Source: Streptomyces sp. HB132 | Lineage (GTDB): Bacteria > Actinomycetota > Actinomycetes > Streptomycetales > Streptomycetaceae | Reading direction: 5' to 3' | Length of the DNA stretch: 64,000 nucleotides | Assembly (NCBI RefSeq): GCF_016909575.1 | Contig: NZ_JAFBGA010000016.1 | Location: 1 to 64,000, forward strand | In this document: piece after piece, positions 28,143-35,778 of the stretch | How positions within the stretch are numbered: position 1 is the first letter of the stretch | How the letters are laid out: the number at the start of each line of letters is the position of its first letter | The notes under the pieces: model-generated | Told to the model about the DNA's origin: nothing | Database searches by the model: none | The model's input: the letters and a program-made list of their open reading frames with translations, nothing else | Program-made: the position numbers and the translations under genes

Positions 28143-29320
28143 TGCGAAGCAGTGGCAGGAACAGCGGAAGCGGCAGCGGCGGCAACAGCGGCGGCGGCAG
28201 GAGCGGCGGCGGGAAGAGCGGCGGCGGCTCCTGGAGCGGCAACAGGAACAACACCGGCACCGGCAGGAACAGCAACCCGAACCCCCGGGTCTCCGGCTCC
28301 GGGCGTGACGACCAGCAGGAGCAGCGCCCCCGTCGGCCCCGCCCCGAGGAGCGCCGCTACGACGTCGGCTCCGACAAGCCGGGCGGCGACGGCGGTCCCC
28401 GCAAGGGTCGCGGCGCGGCCGCACGCGGCGGGGCCAAGGGTGGCCCCAAGCCCGCACAGAACGTGAGCAAGGGCGGCCGTCGCCAGGGCGCGCCCGCCCG
28501 TCCGCGGGAGCTCGACGCCAAGATCGAGCAGCGCAACCGCGACCGGTACGCCGACAAGCCCGAGATCAGGACGCCCAAGACCCACCCGGGTGCCGAGCAG
28601 GAGGGCGAGCGGCTGCAGAAGATCCTCGCCCGGGCCGGCATGGGCTCGCGGCGGGCGTGCGAGGAGCTCATCGAGCAGGCCAGGGTCGAGGTCAACGGCG
28701 AGATCGTCCTGGAGCAGGGCAGGCGCGTCGACCCGCACAAGGACGAGATCAAGGTCGACGGCCTGACCGTCGCGACCCAGTCGCACCTCTTCTTCGCGCT
28801 GAACAAGCCGGCCGGCGTCGTCTCCACCATGGGCGACCCGGACGGCCGCCAGAACCTCGGTGACTACGTGAACAACCGCGAGACGCGGCTGTTCCACGTC
28901 GGGCGGCTCGACACCGAGACCGAGGGGATCATCCTCCTCACCAACCACGGTGAGCTGGCCCACCGCCTGACGCACCCCAAGTACGGCGTGAAGAAGACCT
29001 ACCTGGCAGCCATCCAGGGACCGCTGCCGCGCGACCTCGGCAAGCGGCTCAAGGACGGTATCCAGCTGGAGGACGGGTACGCCCGTGCCGACCACTTCCG
29101 GGTCGTCGAGAACACCGGCAAGAACTACCTGGTCGAGGTCACGCTCCACGAGGGCCGCAAGCACATCGTCCGCCGGATGCTGGCCGAGGCGGGCTTCCCG
29201 GTGGAGCGCCTCGTGCGGACGTCCTTCGGGCCGATCCCGCTGGGCGACCAGAAGTCGGGCTGGCTGCGCCGCCTGACCAACACCGAGGTCGGCATGCTGA
29301 TGCGCGAGGTCGGTCTGTAG
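28142..29320 (+). CDS. rluB: RsuA/RluB-family rRNA pseudouridine synthase with Gly/Ser/Asn-rich N-terminus
   Basis: The 392-residue protein has an S4 domain (ERLQKILARAGMGSRRACEELIEQARVEVNG, from residue 156) and the catalytic domain with GRLDTETEGIILLTNHGELAHRLTHPKYG near 258, where the Asp of GRLDTET is the nucleophile, and VTLHEGRKHIVRRMLAEAGFPV. It converts uridine to pseudouridine in 23S rRNA, by family. The first 150 residues are extremely low complexity (GSGGNSGGGRSGGGKSGGG, then Arg/Lys-rich), an RNA-contact extension unlike E. coli RluB. The scpA-scpB-rluB order is widely conserved in Gram-positives. Confidence 0.93.
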   Translation: MRSSGRNSGSGSGGNSGGGRSGGGKSGGGSWSGNRNNTGTGRNSNPNPRVSGSGRDDQQEQRPRRPRPEERRYDVGSDKPGGDGGPRKGRGAAARGGAKGGPKPAQNVSKGGRRQGAPARPRELDAKIEQRNRDRYADKPEIRTPKTHPGAEQEGERLQKILARAGMGSRRACEELIEQARVEVNGEIVLEQGRRVDPHKDEIKVDGLTVATQSHLFFALNKPAGVVSTMGDPDGRQNLGDYVNNRETRLFHVGRLDTETEGIILLTNHGELAHRLTHPKYGVKKTYLAAIQGPLPRDLGKRLKDGIQLEDGYARADHFRVVENTGKNYLVEVTLHEGRKHIVRRMLAEAGFPVERLVRTSFGPIPLGDQKSGWLRRLTNTEVGMLMREVGL

Positions 29321-29337
29321 CCGCCCCCGCACCGAAC

Positions 29338-29394
29338 GGCCCGCGGCCGGTTCCTGGTTCATCTTTTCGAACAGGAACCGGCCGCGGGCCTTTT
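29338..29394 (+). terminator. Intrinsic terminator after rluB
   Basis: A perfect 19-bp stem (29338-29356 with 29372-29390) around a 15-nt loop, followed by TTTT. It separates the chromosome-organisation run from the NAD operon. Confidence 0.88.
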
Positions 29395-29411
29395 GCATCC
29401 GCCGATTCTTC

Positions 29412-29434
29412 TTTATAGTCATAGTGACCATTAA
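29412..29434. promoter_or_regulatory. Candidate NrtR operator
   Basis: A 23-bp imperfect palindrome with arms TT.AT.GTCA and TGAC.AT.AA around the centre TAG, in an AT-rich island 16 bp before the pnuC start and overlapping a possible -10 element TATAGT (29414-29419). Operators of Nudix-type NrtR repressors are palindromes of this size placed in NAD operons, and nrtR itself is the third gene of this operon. Confidence 0.6.
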
Positions 29435-29449
29435 GAAGGAGAGGGCGGC

Positions 29450-30103
29450 GTGACGCTCGCGGACATACTCGATCCCCTGCAGCAGCCACTGGTGACGGTC
29501 CTGGACACCCCGGTCAGCTGGACCGAGGTGCTGGGCTTCGGCAGCGGCGCACTGTGCGTCTGGCTCGTGGCCCGCCAGCACCTCGCCAACTGGCCGATCG
29601 GCATCGCCAACAACCTGTTCTTCATCCTGCTGTTCGCCCAGTCCGGTCTGTACGCCGACGCCGGCCTGCAGATCGTCTTCATCTCCCTCGCCGCGTACGG
29701 CTGGTGGACCTGGACCCACGGGGGTGGACCAGGGACATCCGTCCTGCCGGTGCGGAGCACCACCCGCACCGAATGGGCCTGGCTGCTCGCGGCGGGGGCG
29801 GTGGGGACCCTCGGCCTCACGCTGCTCCTGTCCCGGGCCACGGATTCGACCGTGCCGTTCTGGGACGCCCTGACCACCTCGCTGTCGCTCATGGCGACGT
29901 ACGGCCAGTGCCGCAAGCGCGTCGAGTCCTGGTGGCTGTGGATCGCCGCCGACATCGTGTACATCCCGCTGTACGCGTACAAGGAGCTCTATCTGACCTC
30001 CCTGCTGTACGCCGGGTTCCTCATGCTCTGCATCGTCGGACTGCGCAGCTGGAACCGGGACCTCGCCCCGGCCCGGCGCGAGGAGGCGGTGATGCCGGCA
30101 TGA
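29450..30103 (+). CDS. pnuC: PnuC-family nicotinamide riboside/mononucleotide transporter
   Basis: The 217-residue membrane protein has about seven hydrophobic helices and the PnuC hallmark motifs: SWTEVLGFGSGALCVWLVARQHLANWPIGIANNLFFILLF (residues 22-61), AAYGWWTWTHGG near 83 and QCRKRVESWWLWIAADIVYIPLYAYKELYLTSLLYAGFLMLC near 150-192. PnuC facilitates uptake of nicotinamide riboside, trapped inside by phosphorylation, which the next gene can do. GTG 29450 has AAGAAGGAGAGG upstream. The stop overlaps nadR by ATGA. Confidence 0.94.
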   Translation: MTLADILDPLQQPLVTVLDTPVSWTEVLGFGSGALCVWLVARQHLANWPIGIANNLFFILLFAQSGLYADAGLQIVFISLAAYGWWTWTHGGGPGTSVLPVRSTTRTEWAWLLAAGAVGTLGLTLLLSRATDSTVPFWDALTTSLSLMATYGQCRKRVESWWLWIAADIVYIPLYAYKELYLTSLLYAGFLMLCIVGLRSWNRDLAPARREEAVMPA

Positions 30104-31179
30104 GGCGCCACGGCCACGGACTGGTCCTCGGCAAGTTCTATCCGCCGCACGCCGGACACCACCACCTCGTCCGCACCGCGCGGGACCGCTGCGAGAAGCT
30201 CACCGTCCTGGTCTGCGCCGCCTCCGTGGAATCCGTCCCGCTCGCCGACCGGGTCGCCTGGATGAGGGAGGCCCACCCCGACGTCAGGGTCGTGGGCGCC
30301 GTCGACGACATCCCCATGGACCTGAACGACGCCGCGGTCTGGGACGCGCACATGGAGGTCTTCACCGCCGCCGTGCCGGAACGGGTCGACGCCGTCTTCA
30401 CCTCGGAGTCCTACGGAGAGGAACTGGCCCGCCGCTTCGGTGCCCGATCCGTCCTCGTGGACCCCGGCCGCACCCTCTTCCCCGTCTCCGGCACCGCGGT
30501 CCGCGCCGACCCCGCCGGCTGCTGGGATTTCCTGGAGCCGCCCGTCCGTGCCGCGTTCGCCAGGCGGATCGTCGTCCTCGGAGCCGAGTCCACCGGCACC
30601 ACGACACTGGCCCGCGCCCTGGCCGACCACTACCGCGGGCGCGGCGGCGTATGGGCGCGGACACAGTACGTCGCCGAGTACGGGCGGGAGTTCAGCGAAG
30701 CGAAGCTCGCCGCCCTGCGCGGCCGGTGGCCCGGGGCCCAGTGGGAGGACGTCACCTTCACCACCGACGACTTCCCCCTCATCGCGGAGACCCAGAACGC
30801 CAGGGAGGAGGCCGCGGCGCGGGCCGGATCCCCGGTGCTCTTCTGCGACACCGACTCCTTCGCCACCACCGTCTGGCACGAGCGCTACATCGGAGGGCGC
30901 AATCCGCTCGTCGAGGAGGCCGCGGGCCGGGCCACCCACCACCTCTGGCTGCTCACCGACCACGAGGGAGTCGCCTTCGAGGACGACGGGCTGCGTGATG
31001 GCGAGGAGCTGCGGCCCTGGATGACGGAACGCTTCCGAGCCGAACTCACCCGTACGGGGCGTCAGTTCATCGAGGTCACCGGCTCCCGGGGTGAGCGCCT
31101 GACCAAGGCCGTCGCTGCTGTGGACGAAGTCGTGGCCAAGGGCTGGCACTTCACCGCGCCCCTTCCGGAGCGACGATGA
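30100..31179 (+). CDS. nadR: NadR-like bifunctional NMN adenylyltransferase / ribosylnicotinamide kinase
   Basis: The 359-residue protein has an N-terminal nucleotidyltransferase domain (GLVLGKFYPPHAGHHHLVRTA, with the HxGH motif HAGH near residue 16) and a C-terminal kinase-like domain (RRIVVLGAESTGTTTLARALADHY near 156, LFCDTDSFATTVWHERYIGG near 248). By family it phosphorylates nicotinamide riboside and adenylylates NMN to NAD, directly after PnuC uptake. The DNA-binding domain of enterobacterial NadR is absent; regulation is left to NrtR. The kinase P-loop reads GAESTGTTT, with Thr where Lys is usual. Both ends overlap neighbours by 4 nt. Confidence 0.92.
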   Translation: MRRHGHGLVLGKFYPPHAGHHHLVRTARDRCEKLTVLVCAASVESVPLADRVAWMREAHPDVRVVGAVDDIPMDLNDAAVWDAHMEVFTAAVPERVDAVFTSESYGEELARRFGARSVLVDPGRTLFPVSGTAVRADPAGCWDFLEPPVRAAFARRIVVLGAESTGTTTLARALADHYRGRGGVWARTQYVAEYGREFSEAKLAALRGRWPGAQWEDVTFTTDDFPLIAETQNAREEAAARAGSPVLFCDTDSFATTVWHERYIGGRNPLVEEAAGRATHHLWLLTDHEGVAFEDDGLRDGEELRPWMTERFRAELTRTGRQFIEVTGSRGERLTKAVAAVDEVVAKGWHFTAPLPERR

Positions 31180-31919
31180 GCACCGCCCCCGAGGGGTACG
31201 ACCCCCACGCCTTCGTCCCCTTCGCCGTCACCGTCGACCTCGCCGTCTTCACCGTCCGAGAGGCACGGCTCCACGTCCTGCTGGTGGAACGCGGCCAGGC
31301 CCCCTACAAGGGGAGCTGGGCGCTGCCCGGAGGTTTCGTCCTGCCCCGGGAATCCGCCGAGGAGGCGGCCCGCCGTGAGCTCGCCGAGGAGACCGGCCTC
31401 ACGAGGACGTCCGTGCGCGCCTTCCACCTCGAACAGTTGCGCACCTACACCGATCCGGACCGCGACCCCAGGATGCGGGTCGTCTCCGTCGCGTACGCCG
31501 CGCTCGTGCCCGACCTCCCCGAACCCCGGGGCGGCGGGGACGCCGCCCACGCGCAGTGGTGGGACGCGGGCGCCACCGGGCCGCTCGCCTTCGACCACGA
31601 CCGCATCCTGGCCGACGCGCACGACCGGATCGGCGCGAGGCTCGAGTACTCCTGCCTGGCCACCGCGTTCTGTCCCGCCGAGTTCACCCTCGGAGAGCTC
31701 CAGCAGGTCTACGAGACCGTCTGGGGCGTAGAGCTGGACCGGCCCAACTTCCGGCGCAAGGTCCTCACCACGCCCGGCTTCGTCAAGGCCGTGGACGGAC
31801 CCCCGCGCCGCACCGGCGGCCGGGGGAAACCGGCCGCTCTCTACCGGGCGGGTGCCGCTACCGCCCTGCACCCGCCATTGCTGCGCCCGGAAGGACGCCC
31901 TGAAGGACGGACACCATGA
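31176..31919 (+). CDS. nrtR: NrtR-type Nudix transcriptional regulator
   Basis: The 247-residue protein joins a Nudix domain (ALPGGFVLPRESAEEAARRELAEETGL, residues 49-72, box residues intact) to a C-terminal winged helix (FTLGELQQVYETVWGVELDRPNFRRKVLTTPGFVKAVD, residues 170-208). NrtR binds palindromes in NAD operons and is released by ADP-ribose. Here it is the third gene of pnuC-nadR-nrtR-draG, with 4-nt overlaps on both sides, so it likely represses its own operon at the palindrome 29412-29434. The intact Nudix box would allow hydrolase activity too, which many NrtR have lost. Confidence 0.93.
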   Translation: MSTAPEGYDPHAFVPFAVTVDLAVFTVREARLHVLLVERGQAPYKGSWALPGGFVLPRESAEEAARRELAEETGLTRTSVRAFHLEQLRTYTDPDRDPRMRVVSVAYAALVPDLPEPRGGGDAAHAQWWDAGATGPLAFDHDRILADAHDRIGARLEYSCLATAFCPAEFTLGELQQVYETVWGVELDRPNFRRKVLTTPGFVKAVDGPPRRTGGRGKPAALYRAGAATALHPPLLRPEGRPEGRTP

Positions 31920-32938
31920 TTCCGACAAGGATTCTCACCAAGCAGGCGGCCACAGGCACGCTGACCGGGCTCGCGCTCGGCGACGCGCTGGGCTTCCCCA
32001 CCGAGTTCAACAACGTCCCCGCGATCCTCGCGAAGTGCGGGCCCTGGCGTCAGATGCGACTGCCGAAGCCCGCCTTCGTCACCGACGACACCCAGATGAC
32101 GCTCGCGCTGGGCCAGGGCATCCGCACCGCCATGGACCGGGGCCTGCTCACCCCGGAGCGCCTGGTGGGCCCGGTCCGGGAGGAGTTCGTCCGGTGGTAC
32201 CGCTCCCCGGACAACAACCGTGCGCCCGGCCGCACCTGTATGACCGCGTGCCGCATGCTCGAGGAGGAGCGGCCCTGGCAGGAGGCCAGCCAGACCGGCT
32301 CCAAGGGCTGCGGCGCCAACATGCGGGTCGCACCCGTCGGTCTCGTACCGGGCCTGAGCGAGGAACAGCGTTCCGGCGCCTCCCAGCTCCAGGCCGCGCT
32401 GACCCACGGCCACCCCACCGCACTGGCCGCCTCCGACCTGATGGCCCGCGCCGTGTTCCTGCTGGCGCAGGGGGCCGAACCGATGGGCCTGGTCGGTCAA
32501 CTGCGCAGCTACGCCTACGAGAACGCCGACCGCTACCCGGTGCGCTGGCTCGGTGACCTCTGGCGGTACGCCGGCGACGCCTCGCCGGAGGCGTTCATCC
32601 GGCGCGGCTGGGACGAGTGCCTGGCCGCACTGGAGAACGTCCAGGACGCCTTGCGCAGCCCCTCTCCGGAGACCGACCCGTGCGAGCGCACGGGCGACGG
32701 CTGGGTCGCCGAGGAGGCCCTCGCCACTGCCCTGCACTGCTTCCTGCTCTTCCCCGGGGAACCGGTCACCGCCCTGCGCCGGGCAGCCTGCACACGGGGC
32801 GACTCCGACTCGCTGGCCTGCCTCACGGGCGCCCTGGCGGGAGCGCACCTGGGCACGGGCGCCTGGCCGAAGGAATGGTCGGAGCGCATCGAGTATCGCA
32901 GCGACCTGCTGTCGCTCGCCGCGCTCTGGGACGCTTGA
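31916..32938 (+). CDS. ADP-ribosylglycohydrolase (DraG-like)
   Basis: The 340-residue enzyme has the ADP-ribosylglycohydrolase motifs: TGTLTGLALGDALGFPTEF (residues 12-30), VTDDTQMTLALGQGI near 59 (metal-binding TDDT), GCGANMRVAPVGLV near 128, and the C-terminal GDSDSLACLTGALAGAHLG near 295, whose Asp residues bind the second Mg/Mn. It removes ADP-ribose from proteins or small molecules. Sharing an operon with NrtR, whose effector is ADP-ribose, suggests it feeds the signal. The ATG overlaps the nrtR stop. Confidence 0.92.
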   Translation: MIPTRILTKQAATGTLTGLALGDALGFPTEFNNVPAILAKCGPWRQMRLPKPAFVTDDTQMTLALGQGIRTAMDRGLLTPERLVGPVREEFVRWYRSPDNNRAPGRTCMTACRMLEEERPWQEASQTGSKGCGANMRVAPVGLVPGLSEEQRSGASQLQAALTHGHPTALAASDLMARAVFLLAQGAEPMGLVGQLRSYAYENADRYPVRWLGDLWRYAGDASPEAFIRRGWDECLAALENVQDALRSPSPETDPCERTGDGWVAEEALATALHCFLLFPGEPVTALRRAACTRGDSDSLACLTGALAGAHLGTGAWPKEWSERIEYRSDLLSLAALWDA

Positions 32939-32942
32939 CCCA

Positions 32943-33363
32943 TGCACAGCGACACGGCGCTCCTGCGCCGGGCCGGACTGCCGGTCACCGACCTGACCCC
33001 GATACTCGCCGAGGAGCCCTGCCCGCTCCTGTTCGCCTCTACACGTTCCGTGCCCTGCTCACCGGCATCCGCCTGATGCGCGGCGGACCGCTCACCGCTC
33101 ATCTGCCGACGCTGCTGGGGGAGGTGACCGGACCGTCCTTCCTGCCCGCGCTGATCGAGGTGAAGGCCGAGGCGGAGCACGGAGCGGCGGACACGGTGGA
33201 CCATGCCGTGGCGGCGCGGGACGTGCAGGCGCTGCACGATGTCCTCGACGACGCGCAGGCGAGCTCCCGGCTGCCCGAGACGCCCTCAGGGTTCGACGCG
33301 CTGCACGACCTCGTCGTCCGGGCCCGGTCCGACGGCCGGCGGGGAACAGGCCCGGGCGCGTAG
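32943..33363 (+). pseudogene. Nucleotidyltransferase remnant with deleted catalytic core
   Basis: From ATG 32943 the frame encodes HSDTALLRRAGLPVTDLTPI...CPLLFA, the start of a Pol-beta-like predicted nucleotidyltransferase (COG3541-like). At about 33036 it jumps frame into LYTFRALLTGIRLMRGGPL and LPTLLGEV, the C-terminal part of the same family, ending at 33363. The expected core between them (GS...SDxD motif and about 140 residues) is missing. The junction is a deletion with a frameshift, so no functional enzyme is made. It sits 4 bp after draG. A related intact gene lies at 34098-34802. Confidence 0.75.
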
Positions 33364-33376
33364 GAGTTCACCCGTC

Positions 33377-34060
33377 ATGGCTGTCATCCACAGAACCACC
33401 ATGGAACCGGGCAAGTTGCAGCTCCTCGCCGCCTGGCTCCCCACCCGGCCCTGGTACGCGGGGCCGGGTGCACCGGAGCTGGCGCGTGCCGGGGGGTTCA
33501 GGCTCGACGACCCCGAGGGCGAGGTCGGGATGGAGTTCATGGTCGTCACCGACACCTCCGGCGACGCCCCCGTCGCCTACCACGTCCCGGTCACCTACCG
33601 GGGGGCACCGCTCGAGGGAGCCGAGGAGGCGCTCGTCGGGACGTCCGAACACGGGGTGCTCGGGCGGCGCTGGGTGTACGACGGTGCGCACGACCCTGTC
33701 CTGGTCGCCCAGTTGCTCGCGCTGCTCCACGGGCAGGCCGTGCCGCAGGCCCAGAGCCTGAGCGACACCCCCGATCCGTCCGTCGGCGTCGGTCGGGTCC
33801 CGGCCGGACTCGTGGCGGTGGCCGCGTCCGCCACCGCCCTGGACGGGAAGCACGGCACCGACATCGTGCTGGACACGGCGGCGGGTGAGGGGGGCCAGGC
33901 GCCGCTGACCCTCGCGGTGCGACGCGTCCTGCGGGCGGAGGACTCCGGGGCCGACGGCGACGACGCGGATGTGCTGGGACACGTCACCGCCGGGTGGAGT
34001 CCGCCGGAAGGGGAGGAGATCCGCAGCCGGTTCGCCGTCCTGGCCCGCGGACCACGCTGA
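33377..34060 (+). CDS. Maltokinase N-terminal-cap-like protein
   Basis: The 227-residue protein begins AVIHRTTMEPGKLQLLAAWLPTRPWYAG and contains AYHVPVTYRGAPLEGAEEALVGTSEHGVLGRRWVYDGAHDP, the pattern of the N-terminal cap of Streptomyces maltokinase-like proteins, but without the kinase domain. Stand-alone caps of this kind exist in many Streptomyces; no activity is known. It is probably cytosolic, since there is no signal or membrane segment. ATG 33377 has AGGAG at 33362-33366. It converges on the nucleotidyltransferase gene with a shared terminator between them. Confidence 0.78.
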   Translation: MAVIHRTTMEPGKLQLLAAWLPTRPWYAGPGAPELARAGGFRLDDPEGEVGMEFMVVTDTSGDAPVAYHVPVTYRGAPLEGAEEALVGTSEHGVLGRRWVYDGAHDPVLVAQLLALLHGQAVPQAQSLSDTPDPSVGVGRVPAGLVAVAASATALDGKHGTDIVLDTAAGEGGQAPLTLAVRRVLRAEDSGADGDDADVLGHVTAGWSPPEGEEIRSRFAVLARGPR

Positions 34061-34074
34061 ACCGGTTCCCCGGG

Positions 34075-34097
34075 ACCGCCGCCGTCGCGGCGGCGGT
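34075..34097. terminator. Bidirectional hairpin
   Basis: Arms accgccgccg (34075-34084) and cggcggcggt (34088-34097) with the loop TCG sit between the convergent ends at 34060 and 34098 and can serve both genes. Confidence 0.65.
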
Positions 34098-34802
34098 TCA
34101 GCTGCTCGTCCCGCCCGCCGCCGACGCCCGCCGGGTCCGCACCAGGAAGGCCTCCACGCGTTCCCGGTCCGGCCCCGGCGGCAGCGGGGTGCGCGAGGCC
34201 GCCTCGTCGTTCTCCTCGGCCAGGCGCGTCATGCGGCGCTCCACCTCGGCCCACGGGACCTCGCCGCGCTTCACCGCCAGCAGATCCTCGCGCGCGTCCC
34301 CGACCTCGATCCGCAGCTCGCCCGTCCTCAGCAGGTCCCGGCCGGACGTCAGCAGACGCAGCAGGTGCATGGCGTGCTTCCAGCGCGGGGCGCCGTGCAC
34401 ACGGACGTCGGCCTCCAGCTTCCGCCGCTGGCCCAGCGCGTACCGTACGAACGTTCCGTGGGCCCGCTGGGACAGGAAGGCCCCGCGCAGGCCGAGGAGC
34501 TCACGGCCCGTGGCGTCGACCCGTTCCACCAGCGGCGAGTGCAGGCACTCCAGCACATTGGGGTTCGCGCGCAGAGCCAGCTCGCAGAAGCGTTCCAACT
34601 CCCAGGAGAACTGCTCGTCCGCCGGCCCCTCCACGTGGGCCGGCGGTTTCGTGAAGCCCCAGAACAGCGGGGTCGGTGCCAGGAACACCCCGCGCCGGTC
34701 CGTGTCGCTGCTGTCCGTGGCCAGCCCGAAGGCGCGGGAGCCCATCACACAGGAGTAGACGGTGTGGTCCCGCACGAGCAGCGCGCCGTCAGGGGTGATC
34801 AT
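34098..34802 (-). CDS. Pol-beta-superfamily nucleotidyltransferase
   Basis: The 234-residue protein has the nucleotidyltransferase motif SCVMGSRAFGLATDSSDTDRRGVF (residues 17-40) with GS and the paired acidic SDTD, then LEGPADEQFSWELERFCELALRANPNVLECLHSPL. This COG3541-like family transfers nucleotides to an unknown acceptor. All catalytic landmarks visible in the family are present, in contrast to the truncated copy at 32943-33363. ATG 34802 lies close to the Rieske gene end; no strong ribosome binding site was noted. Confidence 0.82.
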   Translation of the reverse strand: MITPDGALLVRDHTVYSCVMGSRAFGLATDSSDTDRRGVFLAPTPLFWGFTKPPAHVEGPADEQFSWELERFCELALRANPNVLECLHSPLVERVDATGRELLGLRGAFLSQRAHGTFVRYALGQRRKLEADVRVHGAPRWKHAMHLLRLLTSGRDLLRTGELRIEVGDAREDLLAVKRGEVPWAEVERRMTRLAEENDEAASRTPLPPGPDRERVEAFLVRTRRASAAGGTSS

Positions 34803-34821
34803 GCGCGCGAGGGTACGCGCT

Positions 34822-35232
34822 CTACCCGAGCCGGATGCTGTCGCCCTCGACGGTGATGCGCTCGGCGGGCAGCGGACGCGTCGCCGGGCCGTTCTCCACC
34901 GCGCCGTCCTCGATGCTGAACCGGCTGCCGTGGCACGCGCAGTCGATCGTGCCGTCGGTGACCGCGGCGACGACGCAGCCCGCGTGGGTGCACACCGCGG
35001 AGAAGGCCCTGAACTCGCCGGCGGTCGGCTGGGTGACCACGACCTTGCGGTCCCTGAGGATCATCCCACCGCCGGCCGGGACGTCGGAGGTCCGGGCCAG
35101 CTCCCCGTCGGAGGTCCCCGAAGGCTGCGGGGTCTTCGGGGCGGTGCTCCCGTTCCCGTCGCCGGACGAGCCACAGCCGGTCCCCAGTGCGGCGGCGCCC
35201 GCCGCGAGAACCGTCCTTCGCCGTGTGTTCAT
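34822..35232 (-). CDS. Rieske [2Fe-2S] protein, Tat/lipoprotein type
   Basis: The 136-residue protein starts MNTRRRTVLAAGAAALGTGCGSSGDG: a twin-Arg-like motif, a short hydrophobic stretch and a lipobox LGTGC. It is thus probably exported folded and lipidated on the outer face of the membrane. The Rieske ligands are in CTHAGC near residue 81 and CACHGSRF near 99 (two Cys and two His). Such small proteins act as electron carriers; its partner is unknown, but the divergent DUF1304 membrane protein is a candidate. GGAG lies before ATG 35232. Confidence 0.92.
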   Translation of the reverse strand: MNTRRRTVLAAGAAALGTGCGSSGDGNGSTAPKTPQPSGTSDGELARTSDVPAGGGMILRDRKVVVTQPTAGEFRAFSAVCTHAGCVVAAVTDGTIDCACHGSRFSIEDGAVENGPATRPLPAERITVEGDSIRLG

Positions 35233-35338
35233 GGCTCTCCTCGCGTGGTGGCCGATTGAGAGGCATCGTGGCGCCGCGTGCCGCCCGGACGAAGCAACCG
35301 GGCGGCGGATGCGCCCGGGCGGGTGGCGGCATCGAGGT

Positions 35339-35385
35339 TTCCTGTACGGTTGTCCAGGAAGTGTTCCTGGACGGTTGTCCAGGAA
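35339..35385. promoter_or_regulatory. Double 22-bp operator, probably for the TetR regulator
   Basis: Two copies of a palindrome lie 25 bp apart: 35364-35385 has perfect arms TTCCTGGAC and GTCCAGGAA around GGTT; 35339-35360 is the same except T for G in the left arm (TTCCTGTAC). They sit between the divergent Rieske and DUF1304 genes, just upstream of the DUF1304-tetR pair, where autoregulation by the TetR protein is expected. Confidence 0.75.
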
Positions 35386-35410
35386 GTCGATTCCCAGGAG
35401 GCCGCACGCC

Positions 35411-35773
35411 ATGCAGACCGCCGCCCAGGCACTGGTAGCGCTCGTCGCGCTGATCCACGCCTACTTCCTCGTCCTGGAGATGTTCCTCTGGGACACCCCG
35501 CGCGGCCGTAAGGCCTTCGGCACCACCGAGGAGTTCTCCGGGGCCAGCGCCACCCTGGCCGCCAACCAGGGGCTGTACAACGGGTTCATGGCCGCCGGGC
35601 TGGTCTGGAGTCTGATCGCGGGCGACCCCGTCTCCCACCAGGCGCAGATCTTCTTCCTGAGCTGCCTGATCGTCGCCGGGGTGTACGGGGCGGCCACCGT
35701 CAGCCGCAAGATCCTGTACGTCCAGGCGGCGCCGGCCGCCGTGGCCCTCGCACTCGTCCTGTCGGCGGGCTGA
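35411..35773 (+). CDS. DUF1304 membrane protein
   Basis: The 120-residue protein has four hydrophobic helices: ALVALVALIHAYFLVLEMFLW, a middle segment around LYNGFMAAGLVWSLIAG, QIFFLSCLIVAGVYGAATV, and AAPAAVALALVLSAG. It contains the family signature RKAFGTTEEFSGASATLAANQGLYNGF (DUF1304). Function is unknown. ATG 35411 has AGGAGG-like CCAGGAGG upstream. It is 5 bp from the tetR start and shares a transcript controlled by the double operator. Confidence 0.9.
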   Translation: MQTAAQALVALVALIHAYFLVLEMFLWDTPRGRKAFGTTEEFSGASATLAANQGLYNGFMAAGLVWSLIAGDPVSHQAQIFFLSCLIVAGVYGAATVSRKILYVQAAPAAVALALVLSAG

Positions 35774-35778
35774 GCCGC

